A DNA stretch of 27,695 bases from contig JAIUMB010000007.1 in assembly GCA_022565745.1 (NCBI GenBank), forward strand, positions 1-27,695. The letters are read 5' to 3'. Source of the DNA: Cryomorphaceae bacterium (GTDB lineage: Bacteria; Bacteroidota; Bacteroidia; Flavobacteriales; Schleiferiaceae). A model generated the notes under the pieces. That model was not told where the DNA came from, searched no databases, and worked only from the letters and a program-made list of their open reading frames with translations. The translations under genes were made by a program, and so were the position numbers. How positions within the stretch are numbered: position 1 is the stretch's first letter; each line of letters begins with the position of its first letter. Below are positions 1-7,736 of the stretch, one piece after another.

Positions 1-2
1 AG

Positions 3-437
3 GTGTGGTGTGTGTTTGACGCTGATATTGACCCGGAACACCCAAAACAAGCACAAAAGTTTAATGAAGCCATTGCACTGGCAGCGAGCTATGGTTTTTT
101 CGTCGCATATTCCAACCAGGCCTTTGAATATTGGTTGCTTCTGCATTTCGAAGACCACGATGGCTCTCCGCTGCATAGAACAGAGTATGATGGTCGCTTA
201 AATGAACATATTGAACCTTTTGGAACCTATTTTGACGGACAAAAACGCAAGCGCATTTCGGAGCAGCTTTTTGCTTTACTGGAAGGAAAGGATCAACGCA
301 CCCAAAAACCACGAGTCCGGTTGGCTATAGAACGCGCCAGACGTATTTATCGAACTTACGACCACAAAAACCCTGCAGAAGAGGAGTCGTCAACCACGGT
401 ATTTAAATTGGTGGAGGAGCTGTTGAGGCATCGGTGA
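3..437 (+). CDS. RloB-family protein, C-terminal part (5' truncated by window edge)
   Basis: About 144 residues are visible and the frame is open to the left edge, so the true start lies outside; the GTG at position 3 is not taken as a start. The visible part begins with VWCVFDADID, an acidic patch suggesting metal binding, followed by the conserved stretch AYSNQAFEYWLLLHFE near residues 35-50, both typical of the RloB family (PF13707). RloB proteins are usually about 200 residues, so roughly 50-60 are missing. From family knowledge, rloB genes sit next to an AAA/ABC-type ATPase gene (rloA and similar) and are linked to restriction loci and abortive infection; which chemistry RloB performs is not settled. 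The partner would be expected upstream, outside this window. The stop codon TGA runs directly into the octamer repeat. The family call is fairly sure; a defence role is inference. Confidence 0.8.
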   Translation: MWCVFDADIDPEHPKQAQKFNEAIALAASYGFFVAYSNQAFEYWLLLHFEDHDGSPLHRTEYDGRLNEHIEPFGTYFDGQKRKRISEQLFALLEGKDQRTQKPRVRLAIERARRIYRTYDHKNPAEEESSTTVFKLVEELLRHR

Positions 438-526
438 GTCGTTTATTAGTCGTTTAGTTGTTTAGTCGTTTAGTTGTTTAGTTGTTTAGTCGTTTAGTCG
501 TTTAGTCGTTTAGTCGTTTAGTCGTT
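437..526. repeat. Tandem octamer array AGTYGTTT (about ten copies)
   Basis: One copy of AGTCGTTT starts on the last base of the rloB-like stop codon (437-444). After a 3-bp interruption, an uninterrupted run with period 8 extends from 448 to 526. Units alternate between AGTCGTTT and AGTTGTTT in the first half and are all AGTCGTTT in the second half, as expected from slippage expansion at one end. Every unit junction contains TAG; because 8 is not a multiple of 3, the array carries stops in all three forward frames. No protein is encoded. Confidence 0.9.
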
Positions 527-542
527 GAAAAATTCGACTAAA
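517..542. repeat. Inverted copy of the array unit closing the octamer array
   Basis: TTTAGTCG at 517-524, inside the last array copies, is perfectly complementary to CGACTAAA at 535-542, with a 10-base spacer. It could fold as an 8-bp hairpin at the 3' end of the array. There is no T-run after it, so it is not a classic terminator. Confidence 0.6.
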
Positions 543-670
543 TTACGGTATGTCAATTAGGAATGGTCATGACGAAAACGACATATACTAGATGCGCATG
601 TGTGGCCATTTGTGAATGCATTATTATTTTCAAATCAAATAGTTAACTTTTTAAGAGCCATTCGTCACCA

Positions 671-703
671 ATTCTTAATTCTTCATCCTTAATTTTTCAT
701 TCT
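671..703. repeat. Degenerate 14-bp AT-rich direct repeat
   Basis: ATTCTTAATTCTTC is followed directly by ATCCTTAATTTTTC and a partial third copy ATTC. Such ATTCTTAATTC-like short repeats are common between genes in Bacteroidota. It lies just upstream of the -7 box for the methyltransferase gene. Confidence 0.55.
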
Positions 704-707
704 GTAT

Positions 708-715
708 TAGCTTTG
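708..715 (+). promoter_or_regulatory. Bacteroidota-type -7 box for the methyltransferase-acr3 unit
   Basis: TAGCTTTG matches the Bacteroidota sigma factor -7 consensus TAnnTTTG and would place transcription start about 10 bases before the ATG at 733. No good -33 TTTG is present; that place is taken by the AT-rich repeat. Confidence 0.5.
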
Positions 716-732
716 TCCATTATTATAATCCC

Positions 733-1503
733 ATGATCAGCAAACTATTCAAGTTTCTCCTTAAGTACATCCCGCGACCTTGGCTCATTAGGTTGAGTTA
801 TCCAGCAAAGGCCGTGTTGCCCCTTCTATTGCGCGGAAACCGCTATATTGACCCCATCGACGGTAAAGGGTACAGAAAGTTTTTGCCTTATGGTTATGGC
901 GATAGACAACGACCAAATGTTTTGGCTCCGGGAAGCTTAAGTTTGGAGAGACATCGGTTGTTGTGGCTATATCTCAAGCGTCATACAGATTTTTTTACGG
1001 CCGAAAAGTCGATGCTGCACGTGGCTCCGGAACAGTGTTTTTACAAGCGTTTTAGAAACATGAAAAACCTGAATTACGTTACAGCAGATATAGAGTCGCC
1101 TTTAGCGGATTTGAAGTTTGATTTGCACGATATCCCCCTTCCAGATAATACCTATGATGTCATATTTTGTCACCATGTTTTAGAGCATGTAGACGATGAT
1201 ATTCGCTGTATGCAGGAACTTAGACGAGTTTTAAAGCCGGGCGGTATGGCCATCATGCAGGTACCTCAAGACATCAATAGAGCGGAAACGTTCTCCGACT
1301 CCTCCATTACAGACGTTCAAGAGCGCATACGTTTATTTGGTCAGTACGATCACGTGAGGGTGTACGGTTTAGATTATCCACAACGTCTTGAATCCGCTGG
1401 TTTTAAAGTAGACACTTATTTTTTCGAAAAAGACTTGTCGCAAGAAGACATTGACCGCTATCGTTTGATGCCGGGAGAACGTCTTTACACTTGTACTAAG
1501 TAA
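733..1503 (+). CDS. Class I SAM-dependent methyltransferase
   Basis: A 256-residue soluble protein with a Methyltransf_11-like core. Visible motifs, in order, are LHVAPE near residue 96 in the place of the usual GxGxG SAM loop, the acidic strand end TADIES, the segment IPLPDNTYDVIFCHHVLEHV with the conserved HVLEH, and LKPGG followed by QVPQD. These support binding of S-adenosylmethionine and methyl transfer; the acceptor cannot be read from the sequence. The LHVAPE variant is shared by a family of Bacteroidota methyltransferases as I recall it. The gene is 9 bp upstream of an arsenite pump gene, which raises arsenic methylation as an idea, but the three cysteines of ArsM are not evident, so I do not call it arsM. 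The first 50 residues are basic and hydrophobic and may contact membrane or substrate. Confidence 0.85.
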   Translation: MISKLFKFLLKYIPRPWLIRLSYPAKAVLPLLLRGNRYIDPIDGKGYRKFLPYGYGDRQRPNVLAPGSLSLERHRLLWLYLKRHTDFFTAEKSMLHVAPEQCFYKRFRNMKNLNYVTADIESPLADLKFDLHDIPLPDNTYDVIFCHHVLEHVDDDIRCMQELRRVLKPGGMAIMQVPQDINRAETFSDSSITDVQERIRLFGQYDHVRVYGLDYPQRLESAGFKVDTYFFEKDLSQEDIDRYRLMPGERLYTCTK

Positions 1504-1512
1504 TCAACGAAT

Positions 1513-2547
1513 ATGAAAAAAGGCATGGCCTCTTTTGAAAAATATCTAACGCTTTGGGTGGCGCTGGGTATTGTAGTGGGAATCGTAATTGGTAGATTCT
1601 TCGGTGATGAAATTGAAATTATAAGTAGGTGGGAATACGCCCATGTCAATATTCCCATCGCCATTTTAATATGGTTGATGATTTTTCCAATGATGGCTCA
1701 AATTGATTTTACATCGGTAAAAAATGTCGGTAAAAAGCCTAAGGGGGTTGTGTTGACTTTGGTAATCAATTGGCTTATAAAGCCATTTTCAATGGCGTTT
1801 TTTGCATGGCTGTTTTTCACCCAATTGTATCAGGCGTTTATCGAGCCCGATCAAGCGCTGGAATATGTAGCGGGAGCTATATTGCTTGGTGTTGCGCCGT
1901 GCACCGCTATGGTGTTTGTGTGGTCATATCTCACCGATGGAGACCCTGCATACACCCTTGTGCAAGTGTCGGTAAATGATTTGATTATTCTCGTGGCATT
2001 TGTCCCATTGGTTGCGTTGTTGTTTCACCTAACGGGCGTTAATCAAGCCGTTGATGTCCCTTATGATACTTTGGTGTTTTCTGTCGTCATTTTTGTTGTC
2101 ATTCCTTTAGTGGCAGGTGCGTTAGCCAATCGAATGTTGATTAAACGACATGGAGAAGCTTGGTTTAAGCAGCATTTTCTCCCTAAGTTAAAGCCTCTAA
2201 GTATTTCTGCATTGCTCCTTACCTTGGTGTTGTTATTCGCATTTCAAGGAGACGTGATTGTTAACAATCCGCTCATCATACTCTTAATTGCCATTCCACT
2301 AACGATTCAAACCTATTTGATTTTTTTCGTCACCTGGGGGTTGGGTAAATCTCTAAAGCTTTCACATTCTGTCTGTGCGCCGGCAGCAATGATTGGTACG
2401 AGTAATTTTTTCGAATTGGCAGTTGCTGTGGCTATTGCTGTATTTGGCTTGACCTCTCCGGCTGCTCTCACTACGGTTGTTGGGGTTTTGGTAGAGGTTC
2501 CAGTGATGTTGTCCTTGGTTGCTTTGGCTAATCGTTGGCGATACTAA
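1513..2547 (+). CDS. acr3: Arsenite efflux permease, Acr3 family
   Basis: A 344-residue polytopic inner-membrane protein with about ten hydrophobic segments, of normal length for Acr3. The segment GVAPCTAMVFVWS (Cys at residue 130) is the Acr3/BART-superfamily signature with the conserved cysteine needed for arsenite transport in studied homologues; SVNDLIIL, and near the C-terminus APAAMIGTSNFFELA, are further family motifs. It should export arsenite (and perhaps antimonite) using the proton gradient. No arsR repressor or arsC reductase gene lies within view, unlike in most ars operons; the only partner is the methyltransferase just upstream. The start ATG at 1513 follows the preceding stop by 9 bp; translation from Met5 is also possible. 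No clear terminator is seen after the gene. Confidence 0.92.
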   Translation: MKKGMASFEKYLTLWVALGIVVGIVIGRFFGDEIEIISRWEYAHVNIPIAILIWLMIFPMMAQIDFTSVKNVGKKPKGVVLTLVINWLIKPFSMAFFAWLFFTQLYQAFIEPDQALEYVAGAILLGVAPCTAMVFVWSYLTDGDPAYTLVQVSVNDLIILVAFVPLVALLFHLTGVNQAVDVPYDTLVFSVVIFVVIPLVAGALANRMLIKRHGEAWFKQHFLPKLKPLSISALLLTLVLLFAFQGDVIVNNPLIILLIAIPLTIQTYLIFFVTWGLGKSLKLSHSVCAPAAMIGTSNFFELAVAVAIAVFGLTSPAALTTVVGVLVEVPVMLSLVALANRWRY

Positions 2548-2717
2548 ACATCTTATTTGGTACCACTTTTGCTTCAATCACTTTGACAAGACGGGGTGCA
2601 ATTCATGCTTATGTTATTAAACAGCAGGTGTGAATATTTAGACCGATTGTCGATAATCATAATGTTGTGGTATCGTATTTTTATAACCTAATATCCCTGC
2701 AATAATTCCTTTGTGTT

Positions 2718-5636
2718 ATGCATAAACTCACTTTGCTCATTTTGACTGTTTATACCAGTTTGTTACTGGCACAAACACCTCGGCCGCCAGTTTTTTATGG
2801 TGCTGCCGGACAATGGGCCGATAGTGTGTTTAATGCAATGACAATAGATGAAAAGATTGGCCAACTGTTTATGGTGGCGGCATACTCAAACCTAGGGGCC
2901 TCACACGAAAAAGCTGTAATGCAACTTGTCGAATCACACCACATAGGCGGATTAATATTTATGCAGGGAGGTCCGTACAGACAAGCGCGATTGACAAATG
3001 CTTATCAGTCAAAAGCTAAAACGCCTTTGCTGATAGCCATGGATGCCGAGTGGGGATTATCGATGCGCTTAGACAGTACTTTTTCCTTTCCCTGGAATTT
3101 GACTTTAGGTGCCATTCAAAATAATGAAGTCGTTTATGAGATTGGCGCAGAAATGGCTCGTCAATGTCGGCGATTGGGCGTTCATGTCAATTTTGCGCCT
3201 GTGGTGGATATCAACACCAATCCGAAAAACCCCATCATAAATGCAAGAAGCTTTGGAGAAGACCCGCACAATGTGTTCGTGAAAAGTAGGGCGCTGATGA
3301 TGGGCCTCCAATCTGAAAAGGTTTTGGCTTGTGCGAAACATTTTCCCGGACACGGAGATACGGATAAAGACAGTCACTTAACCTTACCATCGGTTAATCA
3401 CGACAGATTGCGCTTAGACTCCGTTGAATTGTATCCTTTCAGAAAACTTGTAGACTATGGCTTAGGTTCAGCGATGAGCGCCCATTTACACGTGCCAGCT
3501 CTTGAGCCTGAAGCGATACCGGCTTCGGTGTCGTCGACCATTTTGGAAGGTATTTTTCGCAAGGAATTTGGCTTTGGTGGGCTATTGTTTACCGATGCCC
3601 TTAATATGAAGGGAATTACCGGTATGTTTCCTCCTGGAGAGGCTGACTTAAATGCATTTATGGCGGGAAACGATATTCTACTTTTTGCTGAAGATGTACC
3701 AAAGGCCATCGCCATGTTTAAAAAAGCATTGAAGGATGGACGAATTTCAGAAGCAGACATCAATCGAAGAGTCAGGCGAATTCTCATGGCCAAAGAATGG
3801 GTAGGGCTGGACAATTACCAACCGATAGCTATAAAAAATCTTCATAAAGATTTGCACTCTGTTCGTGCGGCGCAGTTGAAACGTCAAGCGTTTGAACACG
3901 CAGTAACCTTAGTTAAGAATACAGGTAAAACAGTTCCTATTCAGTATTTGGAAGACAAGCGGGTGGCTATAGTAACCGCTGGAACAGATGCCAATGAAGA
4001 TTTATGGCGTGATATGAAACTGTATCAGCCCGTAGACCATTATCGTTTATACGATCAAAATGCCAATGAACTGCTAAGGATGCTGGCAGGTTACGATAAG
4101 GTGGTTTTTGCAGTTTATACATCCAATGCGAGTCCATGGAAATCATATAAATACGCTTCATACATTAAAACCTTTGCCGGGTTTTTAGGCAAGCAAAACA
4201 ATTTTATCTTAGCTGTATTTGGCAATCCCTATGGTTTGATGGACTTTCCACAGGCGAATTTGGCTCAGTCGGTTATTCTTTCTTACCAAAATGACCCGGA
4301 TGCAGCGTCTATTACTGCACAGATTTTATATGGCGCTAAAACAGCAAAGGGTAAATTGCCGGTAAGTGCCGGTAATCTGTGGCCGGTAAATATGGGGTTA
4401 AGCATCCGACACACCAACCGCCTACAATATGGTTTGCCAGAGGATGTAGGTCTTGATGGTCAAATGCTCAAACGCATCGATAAAGAAGTCAATGCGGCCA
4501 TTGCAGATAAAGCCATTCCAGGGGCACAAGTATTGGTGGCAAGAAGAGGGCAAGTTGTTTATCACAAATCGTACGGACACCATACCTACGATAAAGATAA
4601 ACAGGTGGATATATTTGACCTCTATGACATTGCCAGCATCACTAAGATTGCCGCATCTGTACCTGCCCTTATGGCGCTTACAGACCAAGGACGATTTGAC
4701 CTTGACGGAACGCTGGGTAGCCACTTGCCACAGGTAAAGGGAACCAACAAAGAGCATCTGAAAATTCGGGAAATATTATCTCACCAAGCGGGTTTGGTCT
4801 CTTGGATTCCGTTCTACGTAAAAACCGTCGTAGGAGGAAAGGGGAATCCCACTGTATATAAAAGTGAACGTACGTTTAAGTACAATAGGCAAGTTGCCGA
4901 TCAAATGTATATTTTAAACAGTTATAAGGATAGTATTTTCAACGCCATTAATCAGTCTAATGTAAAACGAGAACAAGGTTATAAATACAGCGATTTAGGG
5001 TATTATTATTTTCAAGATATCATAGAAAGAGAAATGCGTATGACTTTAGACGATTTTGTAACCCGTACGTTTTACGAACCTATAGGGGCACATCGCATGC
5101 GTTTTTTACCTCGCAATCATTTCTCATTAAATGAAATTGTTCCTACTGAAAGGGATTTGACTTTTCGCGGCCAGCTGTTACACGGTTATGTTCACGATCA
5201 AGGGGCGGCAATGATGGGCGGTGTTGCTGGTCATGCCGGACTGTTCTCCAATGCCAATGATTTGGCAAAGCTCATGCAATTGTACTTGAACCGCGGCGCC
5301 TACGGTGGTGTGCAGTATATTGATTCTTTAACCGTGGATGAGTTTACACGTTGCCAGTATTGTGAAGATAATAACAACCGAAGAGGCGCAGGATTTGACA
5401 AACCACAACTACAAGGAAAAGGTCCTACTTGCGGCTGTTTGTCAATGAATAGCTACGGTCACTCAGGGTTTACCGGAACACTGGCCTGGGTTGACCCCGA
5501 TGAAGAAATCATTTTTATTTTCTTATCAAATCGCGTTCATCCATCGGCAGAGAACAATAAGCTATTAACTCGATCAACCAGAACCAATATTCAACAAATC
5601 ATTTACGATTCAATCCTTGAACATTATTTACTATGA
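2718..5636 (+). CDS. Exported GH3 beta-N-acetylglucosaminidase (NagZ-like) fused to a serine hydrolase (beta-lactamase/PBP-like)
   Basis: A 972-residue two-enzyme protein. Residues 1-18 form a signal peptide ending LLLAQ. Residues about 30-370 are a glycoside hydrolase family 3 N-terminal domain: KHFPGHGDTDKDSH near 207-220 is the NagZ-type loop holding the general acid/base His, and FTDALNMKGI near 290 carries the Asp nucleophile. A GH3 C-terminal-like region follows to about 570. Residues about 580-960 are a class C beta-lactamase/esterase-type domain with SITK (SxxK) near 639, YSD near 757 in the place of YxN, and HSG near 914 in the place of KTG. By family, the first domain removes N-acetylglucosamine from muropeptides; the second may be a D,D-peptidase or esterase. 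It probably acts in the periplasm on cell wall fragments. It opens a five-gene packed run; the next gene overlaps its stop by ATGA. Confidence 0.9.
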   Translation: MHKLTLLILTVYTSLLLAQTPRPPVFYGAAGQWADSVFNAMTIDEKIGQLFMVAAYSNLGASHEKAVMQLVESHHIGGLIFMQGGPYRQARLTNAYQSKAKTPLLIAMDAEWGLSMRLDSTFSFPWNLTLGAIQNNEVVYEIGAEMARQCRRLGVHVNFAPVVDINTNPKNPIINARSFGEDPHNVFVKSRALMMGLQSEKVLACAKHFPGHGDTDKDSHLTLPSVNHDRLRLDSVELYPFRKLVDYGLGSAMSAHLHVPALEPEAIPASVSSTILEGIFRKEFGFGGLLFTDALNMKGITGMFPPGEADLNAFMAGNDILLFAEDVPKAIAMFKKALKDGRISEADINRRVRRILMAKEWVGLDNYQPIAIKNLHKDLHSVRAAQLKRQAFEHAVTLVKNTGKTVPIQYLEDKRVAIVTAGTDANEDLWRDMKLYQPVDHYRLYDQNANELLRMLAGYDKVVFAVYTSNASPWKSYKYASYIKTFAGFLGKQNNFILAVFGNPYGLMDFPQANLAQSVILSYQNDPDAASITAQILYGAKTAKGKLPVSAGNLWPVNMGLSIRHTNRLQYGLPEDVGLDGQMLKRIDKEVNAAIADKAIPGAQVLVARRGQVVYHKSYGHHTYDKDKQVDIFDLYDIASITKIAASVPALMALTDQGRFDLDGTLGSHLPQVKGTNKEHLKIREILSHQAGLVSWIPFYVKTVVGGKGNPTVYKSERTFKYNRQVADQMYILNSYKDSIFNAINQSNVKREQGYKYSDLGYYYFQDIIEREMRMTLDDFVTRTFYEPIGAHRMRFLPRNHFSLNEIVPTERDLTFRGQLLHGYVHDQGAAMMGGVAGHAGLFSNANDLAKLMQLYLNRGAYGGVQYIDSLTVDEFTRCQYCEDNNNRRGAGFDKPQLQGKGPTCGCLSMNSYGHSGFTGTLAWVDPDEEIIFIFLSNRVHPSAENNKLLTRSTRTNIQQIIYDSILEHYLL

Positions 5637-6253
5637 GAAAGCAACTTTTGATATTAACCATGTCTCTCTTTATTGGTCATGCATTTGCCCAGTCTATAGA
5701 CATTAAGTATTACAACAATGGTGAAGTTCGCGCCATGGGCGAATTAATAAACGACAAACGACAAGGCACGTGGATCACCATTGATGAAAAAAGAAATGTC
5801 ACCGAGCAGGCCGAGTATAAAGACGGGGAATTTCACGGAACGGTTAGGAAATATGACTCAAGAGGTAAGTTGTCTGAACGTGTTTCTTATAAAATGGGTG
5901 TGCTGCATGGCTTGTACGAAAAGTTTTTTCCCAATGGAAACGTGAGAGAAAAAGGAGCCTATGAGAATGGAAACAAGCACGGTGAATACACTTGGTATTT
6001 TGATAACGGCGTGCGAGCAACCACATATTTTTACAATCAGGGGGTTATTGAAGGTGAAATCACGGCTTATGACAAAAGTGGAAATGTAAAGTCCATTACT
6101 ACATTTAAAAACAATACCATGCACGGTTCGTACAAAGAGTTTTATCCCGACGGCAACCTCAAAGTCGACGGACAATATAAAAATGGTGAAAAAAGTGGTA
6201 CATGGAAAAACTATGAGGTAAGCGGAAAGGTTATTTCTTCCGAAAAGTATTGA
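5633..6253 (+). CDS. Exported MORN-repeat protein (YwqK-like)
   Basis: A 206-residue protein with a signal peptide (hydrophobic core LLILTMSLFIG, predicted cut after AFA). The rest is built from roughly seven repeats of about 23 residues of the MORN_2 type, each with a pattern like G-x-Y-x-x-G-x-x-H-G-x-W/Y-x-x-Y/F-x-x-x-G; examples are YKDGEFHGTVRKYDSRGKL and YKNGEKSGTWKNYEVSGK. Database names call such proteins 'toxin-antitoxin YwqK family antitoxin', but no toxin is present and the label says little about function; these repeats more often form elongated beta sheets that bind surfaces or partners. The start overlaps the stop of the hydrolase gene by 4 bp, so translation is probably coupled. 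A periplasmic or outer-membrane-associated scaffold role is an inference. Confidence 0.85.
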   Translation: MRKQLLILTMSLFIGHAFAQSIDIKYYNNGEVRAMGELINDKRQGTWITIDEKRNVTEQAEYKDGEFHGTVRKYDSRGKLSERVSYKMGVLHGLYEKFFPNGNVREKGAYENGNKHGEYTWYFDNGVRATTYFYNQGVIEGEITAYDKSGNVKSITTFKNNTMHGSYKEFYPDGNLKVDGQYKNGEKSGTWKNYEVSGKVISSEKY

Positions 6254-6254
6254 T

Positions 6255-7736
6255 ATGCCTCAACCAAAAGCTCTCGTAGTTGGTGCTGGTGTCGCCGGAC
6301 TAGCCACTGCACTTCGCCTCAAAGGGCGGGGATATGATGTGGAGGTTTTTGAAGCGGCTATGCACCCCGGAGGGAAAATGGGAGAATGGGCGTCTGAGGG
6401 CTACCGGTTTGATACCGGACCTTCTTTGTTTACATTGCCCCATTTGGTGGAAGAAACCATAGCCTCAGTTCACAGCAAAACCTCTGATTATTTTACGTAT
6501 TCAAAACATCAAACCGCTTGTGCTTATTTTTGGGAAGACGGTACCGAGCTTTTAGCTGAGGGCGATGTGGGCACTTTTTCAAAAAAGTCAGCTGATATTC
6601 TCGGCGGAAATGCAAGGGCCATTGCTGAGTACTTTTCTGAGGCCGCTAAAATGTATGATATCACCAAAGGTGTTTTTCTCGAGCGTTCGTTGCATCGTTG
6701 GCAAACGTATTTGACCAAAGATGTGTGGAAGGCCATTCCTAAACTGCCCACTTTGGGGTTGTTTTCTAGCTTGCACCAAAGAAATCAAAAACGATTGGGT
6801 AACAACGATAAGTTGGTCCAGTTGTTTGATCGCTTCGCAACTTACAACGGTTCAAGTCCTTACCTAACGCCTGGAATTATGCAGATGATATGCCACCTCG
6901 AACACGGTATTGGTACGTTCTATCCACATGGCGGCATGTCTTCGATACCTAAGGCCATGTTCAATGCTGGTAAGGATGCAGGTATAGAGTATCACTTTGG
7001 TCAAAATGTTGAGAAAATTCATGTTGAGAATAATAGAGCAACCGCCATTACCGTAAACGGAAACCTCCACAAAGCCGATGTGGTGGTGTGTAATGTAGAT
7101 GTTCGTTCGGCTTATAAACATTTACTAACAGACGTCTCAACACCTAAAAATGTGGTTAAACAAAAGCCCAGTAGTTCGGCCATTATTTTTTACTGGGGCA
7201 TCAAACAGCAATTTCCCAAGTTAGACTTGCACAATATTTTTTTTAGTGAGGATTACAAGGCAGAATTCGACGCCATTTTTTCTCAAGATACACTTTACGA
7301 AGACCCAACGGTGTACATCAACATCAGCGCAAAGGTGGATGAAAATGACGCTCCAAAAGGGTGCGAAAACTGGTTTGTGATGATTAATGTGCCGGCAGAT
7401 AGTGGACAAGATTGGGACACATTAACTCAGCAGGCCAAGCAATTCATTATCGAAAAGCTAAATCGAATGCTTGCCGTAGATGTGTCCGCTTTGATAGAAA
7501 CGGAAAACATTTTAACACCTCCTCTCATAGAGCTTAAAACGTCCTCCCAAGGTGGAGCATTGTATGGCAGTTCGTCCAATGAGCGGATGGCGGCTTTCTT
7601 TAGACATGCCAATTTTCATCATAAAATCGGTGGATTGTATTTCTGTGGCGGTAGCGTTCATCCTGGAGGCGGAATTCCCTTGTGCATGCATTCTGCAAGA
7701 ATCACATCAGACCTAATTACCAACGACCAATTATGA
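6255..7736 (+). CDS. crtD: 1-hydroxycarotenoid 3,4-desaturase (CrtI-family FAD enzyme)
   Basis: A 493-residue flavoprotein of the phytoene-desaturase family. The N-terminus holds the dinucleotide-binding fold VVGAGVAGLATALRL (residues 8-22) ending in the acidic FEA; RFDTGPSLFTLPHLVEE follows near 50-66, where the GPSLFT form is typical of CrtD as opposed to CrtI. The C-terminus has GGLYFCGGSVHPGGGIPLC, the second FAD-contact signature of the family. CrtD introduces a 3,4 double bond next to a 1-hydroxyl group on an acyclic carotenoid end. The gene directly downstream is cruF, whose product makes that 1-hydroxyl group, which strongly supports the assignment. It starts one base after the MORN gene stop and overlaps cruF by ATGA. 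CrtI (phytoene to lycopene) is the main alternative; I judge it less likely. Confidence 0.85.
   Translation: MPQPKALVVGAGVAGLATALRLKGRGYDVEVFEAAMHPGGKMGEWASEGYRFDTGPSLFTLPHLVEETIASVHSKTSDYFTYSKHQTACAYFWEDGTELLAEGDVGTFSKKSADILGGNARAIAEYFSEAAKMYDITKGVFLERSLHRWQTYLTKDVWKAIPKLPTLGLFSSLHQRNQKRLGNNDKLVQLFDRFATYNGSSPYLTPGIMQMICHLEHGIGTFYPHGGMSSIPKAMFNAGKDAGIEYHFGQNVEKIHVENNRATAITVNGNLHKADVVVCNVDVRSAYKHLLTDVSTPKNVVKQKPSSSAIIFYWGIKQQFPKLDLHNIFFSEDYKAEFDAIFSQDTLYEDPTVYINISAKVDENDAPKGCENWFVMINVPADSGQDWDTLTQQAKQFIIEKLNRMLAVDVSALIETENILTPPLIELKTSSQGGALYGSSSNERMAAFFRHANFHHKIGGLYFCGGSVHPGGGIPLCMHSARITSDLITNDQL

Noticed and set aside
437..542. Possible CRISPR array from the regular repeat
   Set aside because: Units are 8 bp and directly adjacent, with no unique spacers.
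733..1503. ArsM arsenite methyltransferase
   Set aside because: The conserved cysteine set of ArsM is not evident and the SAM loop is of another type.
2706..2713. TTCCTTTG as promoter box for the GH3-serine hydrolase gene
   Set aside because: It lacks the TA of the box and would put transcription start at or after the start codon at 2718.
2548..2717. tRNA or small gene in the spacer after acr3
   Set aside because: No cloverleaf, no open frame of note and no recognisable RNA motif.
4422..4757. 111-residue - strand frame opposite the GH3-serine hydrolase gene
   Set aside because: Fully contained in a well-supported + strand gene with intact motifs; composition is that of an antisense shadow.
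5633..6253. Toxin-antitoxin module from the YwqK-family name
   Set aside because: The protein is exported, made of MORN repeats, and no toxin gene is adjacent; the database label is not informative.
7682..7735. Upstream start for cruF adding 17 residues
   Set aside because: The region is the 3' end of crtD; the ATGA overlap at 7733 and family length favour the shorter protein.
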